A stretch of 14,621 nucleotides of DNA from Haplosporangium gracile (GCA_015499985.1 JAAAUF010000993.1:1-14621), one strand, 5' to 3'; numbered from the stretch's first letter, positions 1-10,940 are shown. Program-made: numbers and translations. The notes: generated by a model not told the origin, from the sequence alone.

Positions 1-53
1 TCGAACACGCACCCCCCTTTTCCCCATCTCCTCCTCCTCAAAAGCAAAAAACC

Positions 54-1512
54 ATGGCTGAAATCCTTCCTCAGCTCATCGACTTTGCCTCACAACTCGA
101 CCTCCAGCGTGTCATCGTCCTCCAGACAGTATGAAGAAAAACTCTCAACACACACTCAACTGTCACACACTTTTGCCGTCTTGTTGTAGTTCACACGCTC
201 ACAACACCTTTTTTACGTTTCACTTCCCTGCCTTGTAGACAATCTGTCTGTTTGGAGCTATCAGAAATGTGCCTGTCTACAACATCCCTTTGCTCTTCTT
301 TGGACTCTATGCCTACGAACACTATGACTCTGCCGGCCCACTTCAACAGGTACGATGCTTGTTTTAAGGTCTGAACCAAGCATTTATACTTTTGGACAGC
401 GAACTTCAGCCTTTAACAGCTGTTGCTCTTCTTGAGGACTTCTTAGTTTGCAGGGTTCACAGCGTTCAGCATTCTTCTGGATATTGTTTGGTGTCTCCTC
501 TCACCTGGCATTGGCTTTGGAGAAGCGTAAGTCACGGCGATGATAAAACTAGCAAGACAGGACAGTAGGATGTGGTCGAGATAGGACTTGACCTTCATAA
601 GCTTGCACATGTTTTTTACCTCCCTCTAATCCTTCCTTCTTTCACGGGCAGCACAGGCTGACTATCGCCGCATTGTTACTCAAGGTCAGTGCGTGCGTCG
701 TAATGGGAAAAAACTTACCATTAATTACTTTTGGGATTGCTGATAGCCTATCTTTCAGCAACCATCAATTCACTCTTCTTCGTTTTTACAACAAACTCAT
801 GCATTGTAGCCGGTGAGCATCATTTCAGCCCTTCAGCTTCTCAAGTACCGAGGCGACCCGTTTTCGAATCTTGGCGAAGGATGTATGGCCCACTCTTTTT
901 ATTTCACTTTTTTCACATGTTCAATGTCCACACAACTTTGTGGCCAAAAGATCACGGCGCGTATTCCATGCTAATATTGCACTACGCTGCTTTGCCCACT
1001 GCTGGATAGGGAATTGGTCTGGACAGCGATCTCACGGATACGGAAACGGATCGGCGTATCAAACACTTGCAGAGGATGAACGCGACGCAGAAGAGATCAG
1101 CATCCCTCGCCACCATCACTACCAACATGGACGGCATCGTGGTTCTCACCAGTCGAGTTCTTTCATGACTAACAGCAGTCGGTCGGGTTCGGTCAAGTCA
1201 AATCGGACTGGAAGTGGACATAACGTCGAACTTGGACATCAAGGCAATGGGTATGACAGCTCGGCGTCTGGTGGTGGTAACAGTGGACATGTAGTAGGGT
1301 CAACTCCGGTTTCTGGACCTCCTGGCAATGGTGGTGCTGGTGGTGGTGGTGGAGTTGCTGCTGCTGCTGCTGCTGCTGTTAGTACTAAGGACGAACGCAG
1401 GAACAAAGTCGGACAGAACATTTCAGAGGATGAGGAGGAGGATGTGAGCAGCCATGATGGTGCCCCGAGCAGTGGGCCTGGCAATGCCCGGGCAGGTTAT
1501 CAGCCATTCTAA
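54..1512 (+). CDS. AGTRAP-like multi-pass membrane protein
   Basis: Exons as read: 54-128, 239-349, 454-526, 652-684, 747-about 812, about 829-882, 1010-1512, giving roughly 290-304 aa. The start ATG sits in ACCATGG just after a CT-rich leader. Four hydrophobic segments (about residues 18-33, 36-53, 67-84, 97-122) are followed by YRGDP, then SAYQTL, then a tail rich in Ser, Gly, His and acidic residues with a GGGGGVAAAAAAAV run. Animal AGTRAP proteins have the same order: N-L-GxxA and a DS motif in the second hairpin, YRERGG after the last helix, then SAYQTI. The assignment rests on that order and on recalled sequence, not a search. In animals AGTRAP binds the angiotensin receptor tail; fungi lack that receptor, so the role here is unknown. 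The tail of about 170 residues is far longer than in animal members. The junction between about 782 and 836 is unresolved: candidate introns are 813-828 (16 nt), 806-836 (31 nt) or 782-836 (55 nt, weak donor). A model skipping 829-882 (intron 813-1009) is also in frame but loses YRGDP. Confidence 0.6.
1330..1377 (+). repeat. GGT/GCT trinucleotide microsatellite inside gene 1
   Basis: GGT-type triplets at 1330-1353 are followed by seven perfect GCT units at 1357-1377. They encode a poly-Gly and then a poly-Ala run in the tail of the AGTRAP-like protein. Such runs change length easily, so the protein may be length-polymorphic. Confidence 0.9.
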
Positions 1513-1545
1513 AGCACCTGAGTTTGTTTCCTCTGGTCCTTTGAA

Positions 1546-1551
1546 AATAAA
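1546..1551 (+). terminator. Polyadenylation signal AATAAA of gene 1
   Basis: A perfect AATAAA lies 34 nt after the stop codon of gene 1 in an A-rich stretch. Position and sequence fit a 3'-end processing signal. The remaining bases to the next start codon at 1749 hold no other clear element. Confidence 0.5.
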
Positions 1552-1748
1552 AATAAGGCGCTTGTGAATTGAAGGTTATTTGGTGGAAGGGCTGCAAACG
1601 CGCTAGAAGGAGGGTGTGACGGCGCATCTTGTCAAAACAATTTTGGCCACCAAAAATCCAAAATACGAAAAGTAATTCACGCGCTTTTTTTGCATTCTTT
1701 TCCATCACACCCAACCACCATCAGGAAACTCTTAGAAAACTCACAACG

Positions 1749-3842
1749 ATGGAACATCAGGCCATGGAACTGCTAACCACGAGAGTCGAGGACGAGAAGC
1801 AGAACGTAAGACGAGACCTTCTATGGCTTGCTGACCCCTCTGAGGAGTCGGCATTTCACACTTTTGACAAGGATACACGAATTTGGTGGCAAAAAAGGCA
1901 AATCACTGACATCTCCCTTTCATTCCGTCCGCTCTTCTTGTAAACGAAAATAGGTCACCTACAAGTGGTTGAGCAGGAGTTTGGGTATCTCTGTCAACAC
2001 TGCCAAGGAGTAGGACACTTTGCTTCTCAACACGAAGGTTTACAGTTATTCTCAAGAGAATGTACAAAAATTCATTCCTTTTTTTTTTATTCTTATGTGT
2101 AGGTTGATGCAGGTGTACTTGACGACAGTTGGCAAGGGCAAGGCACACGGAACATACTACCTTGCACGACAGGATCCAGAGACAGGAAACCAATACCTTT
2201 CTCTTGTCAGCCAGGGAGACATCAATGGTAAATGCATACCACCACCACTCTTTACCATGTTCTATCACCAACGGTAGGAATTTTTTGACTTTGCACGCCG
2301 ACATATGCTAACTCCTAAAAACAATTCTAAAAACAAAAAAAAAAAAAAAAAAAGTAGCTGCAAAGAAAGACGCTTCAGTGATCGGATACCATATTTACAG
2401 TCTGGAACCCTCACCCCTCAAGGACCTCGCCATTCTCTCAGCAACCAACTCGGAGGCAACCCAACTTCAAAAGGGCAAAGACATTAACACCTACAGAGTC
2501 GTCTGTAACCATAATGTTGTCATCTCGGCTTCCAACTCTCGTCCTGCGCCCGCCGCCACTTCATCTTCATCTTCATCTTCAGCATTTGCAACGAAACCAA
2601 AGCTGGGTGCAACAGCAGCTCAGAGCGCACCGGAACTTTCGGGATTCAAATCAGGGTTGAAGTCCGCTTCCAGTGCGCCTGCTGCTTCTTCAAATTCCCC
2701 TGCTCTTACTACCGCCGCCAACGATACCTCAAAGACTACCACTACTGCCAAATCAGCAGCGAAAGGTTCGGTGATGAGCTTCTTCGGAAAGGCGTCAACA
2801 GCAGGAGGAGCGACCAAGGCTTCATCAGCACCAACACCTTCCAAACCAGTAGCAGTCAAGGCTTCATCGACACTGAACTTCAAACCTGCCGCTCAGCAAA
2901 AACGCAAGGCAGATTCGATGGCTGGCAGCTCTGCAGCGGAGGATATGGCCACGCCACGCGCCACTAGGAGCAATGAGGAATCTGAAGAGGAGGAGGTTGA
3001 CTCTGAGGAGGAGAGGGATCGTCGTCTTGCGCTAAGCTCGAGATTGGATCAGGATCAGGGCGACGTTGTTGACAAATCCGGTAGCAGGAACAAATCGTCG
3101 AGTGAGAAGCACTCTCCTGTGGATGTGGAATTGATCAAGAAAAAACAGCGTTCTGCACGTCTTTTGGTCGTTGACGATGATGATGATCTGGACGCTGAGA
3201 CTGCTCGTGCAGTCACTGAACGTAACGACGATGACGAGGAAGAGTCGGTTGTGGTCATGTCCAAGAAGGCTCGTGCTGCATTGAACAAGGAGAAAGAAGC
3301 ACAGCGTTTGGCATTGGAGAATATGATGTTGATGGATGACACTACTACGACGGCGGCAGGAGCAGAGTTGGAGGACGAAGATAGCGCTATGATTGACGTT
3401 ACGGCCTTGGATCAACAACCTGTGGCCGCCCCATCGCCTGAAAATACTGTGACGGAAACCATCGATGCCTCAGGCACTATTACGAGACGTCGACGTGGTA
3501 TCCGTGCCGTTACTAAGCGCAAGACTTCCAGGAACGAGCGCGGTTATATAGGTAAGTACTACATGCTGAATTTTACGCGTTTTGAAATAATTTGACCTCG
3601 CATTTGGATGTTCTCGCAGTATTTCTGATCACTTTTCTTTAATCTTTCTAGTGACGGAGGATATTGTGGTGATGGAACCATTCTCGGAGGACGAGATCAT
3701 CGAACCCCCCGCACTAGCTCCTGCCCGTGTTGAGAAGCCAGTCGCAGAGGCTGCCTCCAAGGGAAAGTTAGAGGCTGGCGGACCCAAGAAGAAGGCTGGC
3801 GGCAATCAGAGTCTACTTAACTTTTTCTCCAAAAAGCAATAA
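1749..3842 (+). CDS. DNA polymerase delta subunit 3 (POLD3/Cdc27-like)
   Basis: Non-catalytic subunit of replicative DNA polymerase delta in the nucleus; it bridges the small B subunit to PCNA and supports processive synthesis. Exons 1749-1805, 1954-2009, 2103-2227, 2358-3551, 3652-3842 join in frame to 540 aa. Residues 20-38 (VTYKWLSRSLGISVNTAKE) match the conserved start of the POLD3 N-terminal domain, and YHIYSL with a following LKD matches its later part. A long disordered linker follows, rich in Ser, Ala, Thr and acidic residues, with a Ser run near residue 148. KGSVMSFFGKAS (215-226) matches the internal FFGKA motif of animal POLD3. RRRR at 456-459 and KRK at 466-468 look like a nuclear signal. 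YIVTEDIV (476-483), formed across the last intron, matches the family's C-terminal IVTE block. The protein ends NQSLLNFFSKKQ, a PIP-box-like peptide. Tail to tail with the PI4-kinase gene. Family identity is strong; no search was run. Confidence 0.9.
2335..2353 (+). repeat. A19 homopolymer next to a 3' splice site
   Basis: Nineteen uninterrupted A residues lie four bases before the first base of POLD3 exon 4 (acceptor TAG at 2355-2357). A strong branch-site sequence TGCTAAC is at 2306-2312. The usual place of a pyrimidine tract is therefore filled by A on the sense strand. Confidence 0.9.
2561..2581 (+). repeat. TCATCT microsatellite coding poly-Ser in POLD3
   Basis: A short tandem run of TCATCT units encodes consecutive serines at about residues 148-154 of the POLD3-like protein, at the start of its disordered linker. 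Confidence 0.8.
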
Positions 3843-3877
3843 TCTGCTTGCTCTATAAAACGAATACTCTGTCATAT

Positions 3878-3883
3878 TTTATT
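3878..3883 (-). terminator. Polyadenylation signal of the PI4-kinase gene
   Basis: TTTATT on the plus strand reads AATAAA on the minus strand, 78 nt beyond the kinase stop codon. It lies close to the end of the convergent POLD3 gene, so the two 3' UTRs probably overlap. The POLD3 side offers only weaker A-rich sequence (TATAAA near 3852). Confidence 0.45.
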
Positions 3884-3906
3884 ACAAATGCAGTTTGTTG
3901 AGCTTC

Positions 3907-3954
3907 AAAGAAAGGAAAGGAAAGGAAAGGAAGGGAAAGAAAGAAAGAAGGAAA
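3907..3954 (+). repeat. 48-nt pure purine tract (GGAAA-type repeats)
   Basis: Every plus-strand base from 3907 to 3954 is A or G, first as GGAAA units and then as GAAA units. On the minus strand it is a pure CT tract that begins within seven bases of the kinase stop codon, in its 3' UTR. It sits in the 118-bp gap between two convergent genes. Confidence 0.9.
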
Positions 3955-3960
3955 CGGGGC

Positions 3961-6900
3961 TTAATGAGGAATGCCGTTGGTAACCTTCTGAAAGGAATCG
4001 TAGAGGACCGTGCGACGGTTGAGGTAAGACTCGTCAACCCTCTCCTTCATAAACTCGGCAGCGGCACGCTCTGAGCGATCGACCTGGAAGCGAGACCGAA
4101 GACGCTTGATGGTCTCGCCGCGGAAACAAGGCAAACCAGACTCCAACATCAAAGCAACCATCTGACAGATCTGCTCAGCGTAGGGGCGGGAAGCCAAGTA
4201 AGCCTTGATGCAGAGTTCACAGAACCAGCGGTAACCCTGGTCCTCGACACTGGTACCCATGATCTGAATCATCTCGGCCGTCAGCTTGAAGGGCGACGAC
4301 TCAAAGTTGATGTTTCCTCCGGGCGAGATATCCAGGATGAATCCGAAATCGATGTGGACCACATGGCCCTCGTCGTCAATCATAATGTTTCCGTTGTGGC
4401 GATCCTTGAATTGAAGAATGTACGAGATCACACTGTAAGAGGCAACGGACTGGATAAAGTTGTTGCGCGCCTTCTGATATTCGATCGAGTCGACGCCACC
4501 GTACTTGGTAACAAAGTAGTCCTGCAGGTTGTTGACCTTCTCACGACCAAGCTGATCACGCGAAATCGAGTTGGGGATAACATCGATCATACCGCATCCG
4601 GGGGCGGTGGCAACAGTACGGTAGGGGAAGAGGTAAAGATCCAGACCGACGTTGGTGAAGATGTTCTTGAAGACCGCAATCAGCTGGATAGCCAACACAT
4701 CCTGACGACAGTCATCTCCGACCTTGAAAATGGCAGACTGCCAGACATCGATCGTCTTGGGGGCAGTCTCCTCCTCGTCCTCCTCGTCACCAGCACCACG
4801 CTTGATGATGGCCTTGCCCAAATTAGACTCCTCGCGGGTCTTGCGGACCTTGAACGTCGCCATGAAAGGCGTCTTGGCGTGGGACTGCAGAGGACGGCCG
4901 GAACGCTTGTCAATATCAATGACAACTCCCTCGGGGTTACTGGGCAAGTAAACTCCGACATCGACCACAATCTTGGCCATCTCCTCATCAATTTTCTTCT
5001 TCTTCTCGGGCTTGGTCTTTTTGACGAAGGGCCTGAGCGAACCAGAGATTGACGTGACCTGGTTGAAGAACGTGAACTCGCGCTCGTAAAAGTTCTTGGC
5101 CTCGCCCGACAGTCCGTTGACAATGTTGTCGATGATGCGATCTAGAGTTGGCTTGAGAGGATCGGGAACCTCGCTGTCGTTGTCCTTGTACATGTTGGCG
5201 TTCATGTTCCAGATGATCTGATGGGCAAACAGCTGCGAAACGCGGGCGGCGCGCATAATATACTTCTCGACGTATCCTAAGTCATCGTGGCGAAGGGCCT
5301 GCACGATCTGGGGGACATAGAAGAACACAACCTCGACAGGCGAGTGCTCCAAGGAGCGCATGGCGTACTGGAGGATCATAGGGTTGTTGTGGTACGCAGG
5401 CTGGAAGTACGAAATAGCAGTAATCGAGGGAACAGGGCTCCAGAACAAGAGGTACTTGAGCTGCGAAGGAGTGTAGCGGGCAACACCCTCGCCAAGCAAG
5501 ATCTGAACAGCGTCGGCGTCGTGGACGGCGGCAAAGGGATCGCTGGCCAGAAGAAGGCTGAGCTCACTGGGGATGACATTGTTCTTGAAGCGAGACATCA
5601 ACTGAAGAGCCAAGGTGGGGGAGACGCCCCAAGCAAAACGGACCATGTTGCGCCAGCCCTCCTCAGAGAAGCTCTTCTCGTGTACGTTGACCTCGAGGCT
5701 TGCTCCACTGATGACCAAGGGGGTACTCCAAACGCTAAGGCGGTTCAGCTCGTTTTCGTTCAAGAGTGACAAGAGCCGGCGGCATTGAGTATGCTTGCGA
5801 ACAATGGCATCACGCGTTAAATCTTCGATAAAGACATAGTTGGCGCCAACGCCATGGCCATCGCCAGACTGAATGCTCGACAGGATAGAGTCCAAGAAGA
5901 TCTTGTCCTGGTCCAAGGCAGCGCCAAACTCGCGCATGACTCTGGTCTCGGTCTTGCTGAGCATTCTGTTGCCACCAAACGACCAACGGGGGGACAACTC
6001 GAACCAAGAAAGAGCGGCGAGGTAGAGGGCAGAGCGGATTTTATATTCGACCAAGGCCTCCATTCGGTTGGTCTGAATGAGACGGAGACCCAGAAGAATT
6101 AACTGGAAGCGACCCTCTCTGGCCAAGGGATGGGTGCTCATTTTGTAACCAGTGTCAAAGGTCAACTGAAGCAAGCGGGTGAAAATGTCGACCATGTCAC
6201 GGTTGCCGTAACGGGTGGCCTGGAATCGACTGGACAAAAACTCGATCCAGATGACATGGGGGGCAAAAAGGTACGACGCGATCTTATAACTCTTCTGACG
6301 AGCCTTCTTGTCTGAGGGAGCATACTCCATGCGAGCGCGGAAGGGATCCTCAGAGTCTAGCAAGGGCGAGAATAATCCCTTTTGGTGACGCGAGGCCCAA
6401 GCCCATCCAGAAGCAACCTCGGACATCAAACGCTTCTCGACCGCAGGCTTCTCGGTGATAAGCCAGTTCCAGACAGAGGTACCGATCTTCAAACTGTCGG
6501 GAGTGAACAGGTAGATAGGGATCCAGGCAATCATCTTGACCAAGTCCTCCTCGATTTTGTCTAAGGTCACCAAGGCACTGACAGCACGGTGAAGGGCATT
6601 GGCGAGATCCTTGTTCGAGATGAACTGATCATCCTTGACCTGCTGGGCCATTTTCTGTAGACTTTCACGAAGAGCGGGCAGCTGGCTCTGAAGAACAGTG
6701 CCTGACTGGTTGGTGAAGACGGTCGAAAAGCTCTCCATGCCACCAATCTCACCTTGGTAACGACGACGAGCCGAGAACTCTTGGAAGAACACGGACGAGT
6801 TGTCGATGATTGCTCCAGGGATATTAGCGAGAGTGTCGAAGCTGTTGTGGTTCTTGACAAGGTCCTTGCCAGCACGGGCGGCGAGAGTACGACCCATGTG

Positions 6901-9900
6901 GACACGGCTGATACCGGTGTGAATCTTCTCCGACTCGGCAAGGTAATCCTGCAAGAGAGCATCAACCTCCTGAGGAGAATTGGCCATGGCAGCGCCGATC
7001 CACTTGCGGGTCAAATCGACGAACTTACTCAAGAGCTCGCGGCGGTAAGGGTAGGAGTCGGGCAAATCGATGGTGACGTTGACCTTGGACGAAGTGAAGC
7101 TGTAGATGGGACAGTACTCATCGGTCATCTCGTTCTCACAACTGAGCCAAAGAAGCTCGCTGATCTCGAGGACCAGAGTCAAGAGAGCCTTGTCGCACAT
7201 GAGCTGAGGAAAAGCAGTAATCATGCGGTGGACCCACTTGGTGCTCAAGGAGCTGACGCGCTTCAGGCGATGGGCGCATCCGATGAGAAGGTTGCGAACC
7301 TGCTGACGGACATTATCGTCCAAGGAGTGCGAGAGAACCTTGGTCTGGGACTCGGAGGTGAAGACGTTGATCACCTGGTCAGCAATAGCCTCCAAGCAAG
7401 TGGAAAGTCCGCCGTCGTTCACGCCCGAGTTCATAAAATACTTGAGAATGAAGGAGCAGTTTCCTTGACGGCTGCGCATGGTCTCGACGTGGTAGACGGA
7501 CAAGAGGAAGACGACCTTGGCAGAACTGAGGGTCTTGATCTCGCTGGTCTGGGCAGGGAGGTAACTGGCGAGGGTAGTCCTCATCGACGACTTTTGATCC
7601 TCGAGGATGCTGCGGGGAAGGACAGAGTTGTACTCAAGATCGCCCTCCAGGTAGGCGTTGATGCCCAAGTCACCTGAAACAAAGGCAGGGGTCTTGAGAG
7701 CGATCAATAGCATCGAGTCACTCCACTCCTTGTACCAGGGCGAATCCTTGACAAACTCGAAGAGGACACAGTGGAACCAGACATCGCGGAACAGCTTGGC
7801 GTCTTCCTTGCTGGGGCGCAGATGAGGATGGAAATCCTCGTGTGAGAGCAACTGGCCCAAGACAGGGAGGAGAAGACCCAAACCAGCAGACAGCGAGTTG
7901 ATCTTGTTTTGGCTTTTCTTGTTAGCCTGGACGGTAGCCTGAATCTGAACACCCTTCTCAACAAACAGCTTGAGGAGGCAAGTCAAATATGCAGGGTAGA
8001 ACTCGGGACGAGTGTTAATCGTCTTTGCAAGGCGCAATTGGCAGGCATTGACCTATTTGTGAATCGTTTGTATATAGTCCTCAGGTTAGCAAGTGTTCAG
8101 CATCGAACCGTTACATTCGCCTTTGCATTCGTGATGGATACTTACAGTCTCGCAAAGGTCCTTGGTCTCGGGCTTGTTCTCGGGTGAGATGGAGAGCTTA
8201 GAGAGGTTCGAGAGAATTTGGGTGATGTCATTGAACGAGTTCTCAGATCCCGTCAAGGCCATGTCCGTCAAACGTGACACAATAACACAATCCAGCTTAG
8301 GGCTGTGATGGCGAATCTGCTGAGCCAACATCGAGAGGACCAAAGGAGTGATCTGAAGTGGTACAACATATGGCAACGTGCAAAGAAGGTTAATCTCTTG
8401 GCCATGGATGTGGAAGTGTGTGTAACAGTCAACAGACGCATCACGAAAAAATCGGGTTGTTACCTTCTCGCTCTTGAAGACACAGGCAATCTTGGAGATG
8501 GCAGCAATCACATTCTCCTGGATCAAATTGGCCTGGCTAGAGACATCTGCATCCTCGCCTCCGTTCGTGGTGTTGTGGCTATAGAGGGTGTTCAATAGAG
8601 CATAGACCGTAGACATGGCAACATCTTCGCCAGTAGAAAAGTGCTTCAATGTTTGAGCCAAACGTTCAACAGCGCATGCTTGAATGATTCCAGCGTCGGG
8701 TCCCTCGAAAATAGGCGATGGTGTTGTCAAGAACTGCTGTAACAATGCCGCCATTTCCTGGTTAGCCTCAGTAAAGCTATAATTCAAGGTAGAAACCACA
8801 GAGTTAGTAAGTGAGGTCATAAATCAAGCGATTGGCAGCAAGAGAAGAATACTTACTTGATGCCGAGGAAAGCCGAACAGTCCAAGGCAGCGGCGTGGAT
8901 CCAGAACTCCTCGATGCGGACTTCGTTGAAGAGGCAGGTAGAGATGTGAGAAGGAAGGACATCATCCAACTCGTGAATATAGACACTAGCCAGGGATGCC
9001 AATTGTAACGAGATGCCCATGATCTCCGTGTAATAGAATTCGTATGAAACGTTTCCTTGGGCCAAGAGCTCGTTGGCAAAGGAGCGCATGTCGGCAAAGA
9101 ACTGGAGCGACATAATATACTCTGTTCTCATGACCTTTGTGAGATCGACAGGTCCTGCAGCGCTGACACTGACAGGGATGGTCAAAAGAGTATTCCAAAC
9201 CTCATCAAAGCCGACAGAAGCGGGGGATGCAGGGATTGTTGGTTTGTCCTTGCTCTCTGTCTTGTCTAAGTGAGCCTTGATGAGACATCCAATCATATTG
9301 CGCTTGACAGTCAGAACTTGGAGCACGACTCTGTTGGAGCTGAGGACGATGCTTTCACCAGCATACTGCAAAAGAACGCGGTGGGCATAAGAATTGGTAG
9401 TGTCCTGTTTGATGACAGTGATTGCCTGTCGGATGTGTTCTGAGGTCTCGCTGGAAAGAAATGGGTTTGAGTGCGAAACTAGATCGGCAAAATCGCGGGG
9501 CTGAAATTCAAGGGACGAAGTCTCCAATGCAGCCAAGAGACCGTTCAAGGAGGGCAGGACAAACTCGCAGACCTTGGCGGCTGTTGGGTGCAGTCAAGGG
9601 GAGAGAATGAAGCGATCGATGGTGAGCAAACTGCGACCCTTTTTTTTACATTCTTTTGAGCAAATTGAATTGAGCCAACTATCATTTCTGCACAACACCA
9701 ACAAGAATAGCAAGATAAATGACAAAGTTCGTTAAGGATGAACATACCATTGTTTGAAATAACAAAGGATGACAACTTGTCAAGATAAGCCCAGATAGAG
9801 TCAAGGACCTGTTGACGCACAGAGGGCCTCTTGCCAGCGATAGTCAGGAGGTGCGATGTGATGTTGTAGGTCAGGTTGTCAGCGGGGGATCGACCTATTC

Positions 9901-10683
9901 GAAAAAAGGGAGGGAAAGGGTCAGTCTTGCTGAACCTGACAAGAACGTTCAAACGTGCTCATGTTACCAAGACTACATCTTGTTGCTGATGGTTTAGCTA
10001 GTTACCTTTAAGGCCGAATCCGTCAGTGAATTGAAAGTTGACGAGTGAGTGGAGATATCCTGAGAGACGAGGGACGAGATCGTGGTCAAACTGACCAGAC
10101 GACTCGGCGGCGAACTTTGCCTGGGCGATCAACGCATGCTGATGGCGCATCGTCTATGAGAGGTTGAGAACAGAACAGAACAGCCATATATCATAATACT
10201 GTCAGACTCTAGAAAAATAAGGAACATGCAATATTCACACACACATAAACACTCAGCTGGATCACCACATAACCCAAAAAGGACAAAACTACAGCCTGCG
10301 CTCGCTGCAAAAGAGTCTCTATTCAATTTACCATAAGTCCGCCTTCAGCAAGAACGGGTTCTGCTGCACCTTCAGCCATACCGCCAACAACACCAGTGGA
10401 GTGGGGCTTGGGAGTCGAGGGTTGGCTATGCGAGGGCAAGCAGGGTCCAGCCCTGATGAGCCTCTGAACCTCATCGACCTGTGTGGTCGAGTCCTTGGCA
10501 AGAGTGGATGCCAGGCTCGACAGAATCTGCGAGTGCAAGTCGAATTCGAGGCTATGTATGTCATAGACGGGAAGGCATGCAAAAAGGTGTTGTGAGTTTT
10601 TTTGGTGATGCTAACGTCGCCTTTTTTTTCCTTTCTCTCTGCGTCTGGTGAATAATGCAAATGAACGAGACGTACGAATCCAT
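3961..10683 (-). CDS. STT4: Phosphatidylinositol 4-kinase type III alpha (STT4/PI4KA family)
   Basis: Lipid kinase making phosphatidylinositol 4-phosphate at the plasma membrane from PI and ATP. Minus-strand exons in order: 10683-10676, 10551-10332, 10153-10006, 9894-9748, 9580-8857, 8776-8464, 8352-8146, 8052-3961. They join in frame to 1952 aa, close to yeast Stt4 (1900 aa). The N-terminal 1,300 residues are helical-repeat-like. A PIK helical domain starts near GWRNMVRFAWG (about residue 1388). The kinase domain covers about 1660-1952: ATP-binding Lys in AIFKVGDDCRQD (K1699), catalytic loop KDRHNGN (D1806, N1811), metal-binding HIDFGF (D1824). PYRTVATAPGCG and the terminal NGIPH match PI4KA. 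An acidic insert near residue 1680 lies at the same place as in the human enzyme. All key residues are present. The start ATG at 10683 is the first ATG on the minus strand for about 300 nt and sits in CCCATGG; it requires an 8-nt coding exon. The protein probably works with Efr3/Ypp1-type partners, none of them in this window. Confidence 0.93.
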
Positions 10684-10940
10684 GGGTGCCTGCTTGCTTT
10701 ATGAGGGTGACGAAGAAGGAAGGGGTTTGAAAGAGATCGATAAGTGTCTGAGATGTAAGAGTGAATGAGTAGTCTATATGTGATGAATGGAAGAAGGAGA
10801 TGTGATATGATGTGATGTAATGTGAGAAAAGAAGAAGAAAAAAAGGAGAAACTGATCTCTTTCTTTTACGAGAGAGCAAAAATAGTGAACCTGACAGCCT
10901 TTCCGTTGTCTCTCTAAAATTATCACACCTGTGAGCCTGA

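Noticed and set aside
871..1009. Continuous reading of the last exon of gene 1 back through 871, without an intron
   Set aside because: The frame is open, but the residues are unlike the membrane protein, and a GTATGG donor, CTAAT branch site and GATAG acceptor fit an intron at 883-1009.
4354..5052. 232-codon open frame antisense to the kinase domain
   Set aside because: It mirrors the most conserved part of the kinase and has no recognisable domain, so it is a shadow frame.
6754..7677. 307-codon open frame on the plus strand, antisense to the PI4-kinase exon
   Set aside because: It lies wholly inside the conserved kinase-gene coding sequence. The peptide is a shadow of its codon use and shows no family features.
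10328..10879. 183-codon minus-strand frame upstream of the kinase gene
   Set aside because: It lacks an ATG start at its 5' end, is low complexity, and overlaps the kinase exon 10332-10551 in the wrong frame.
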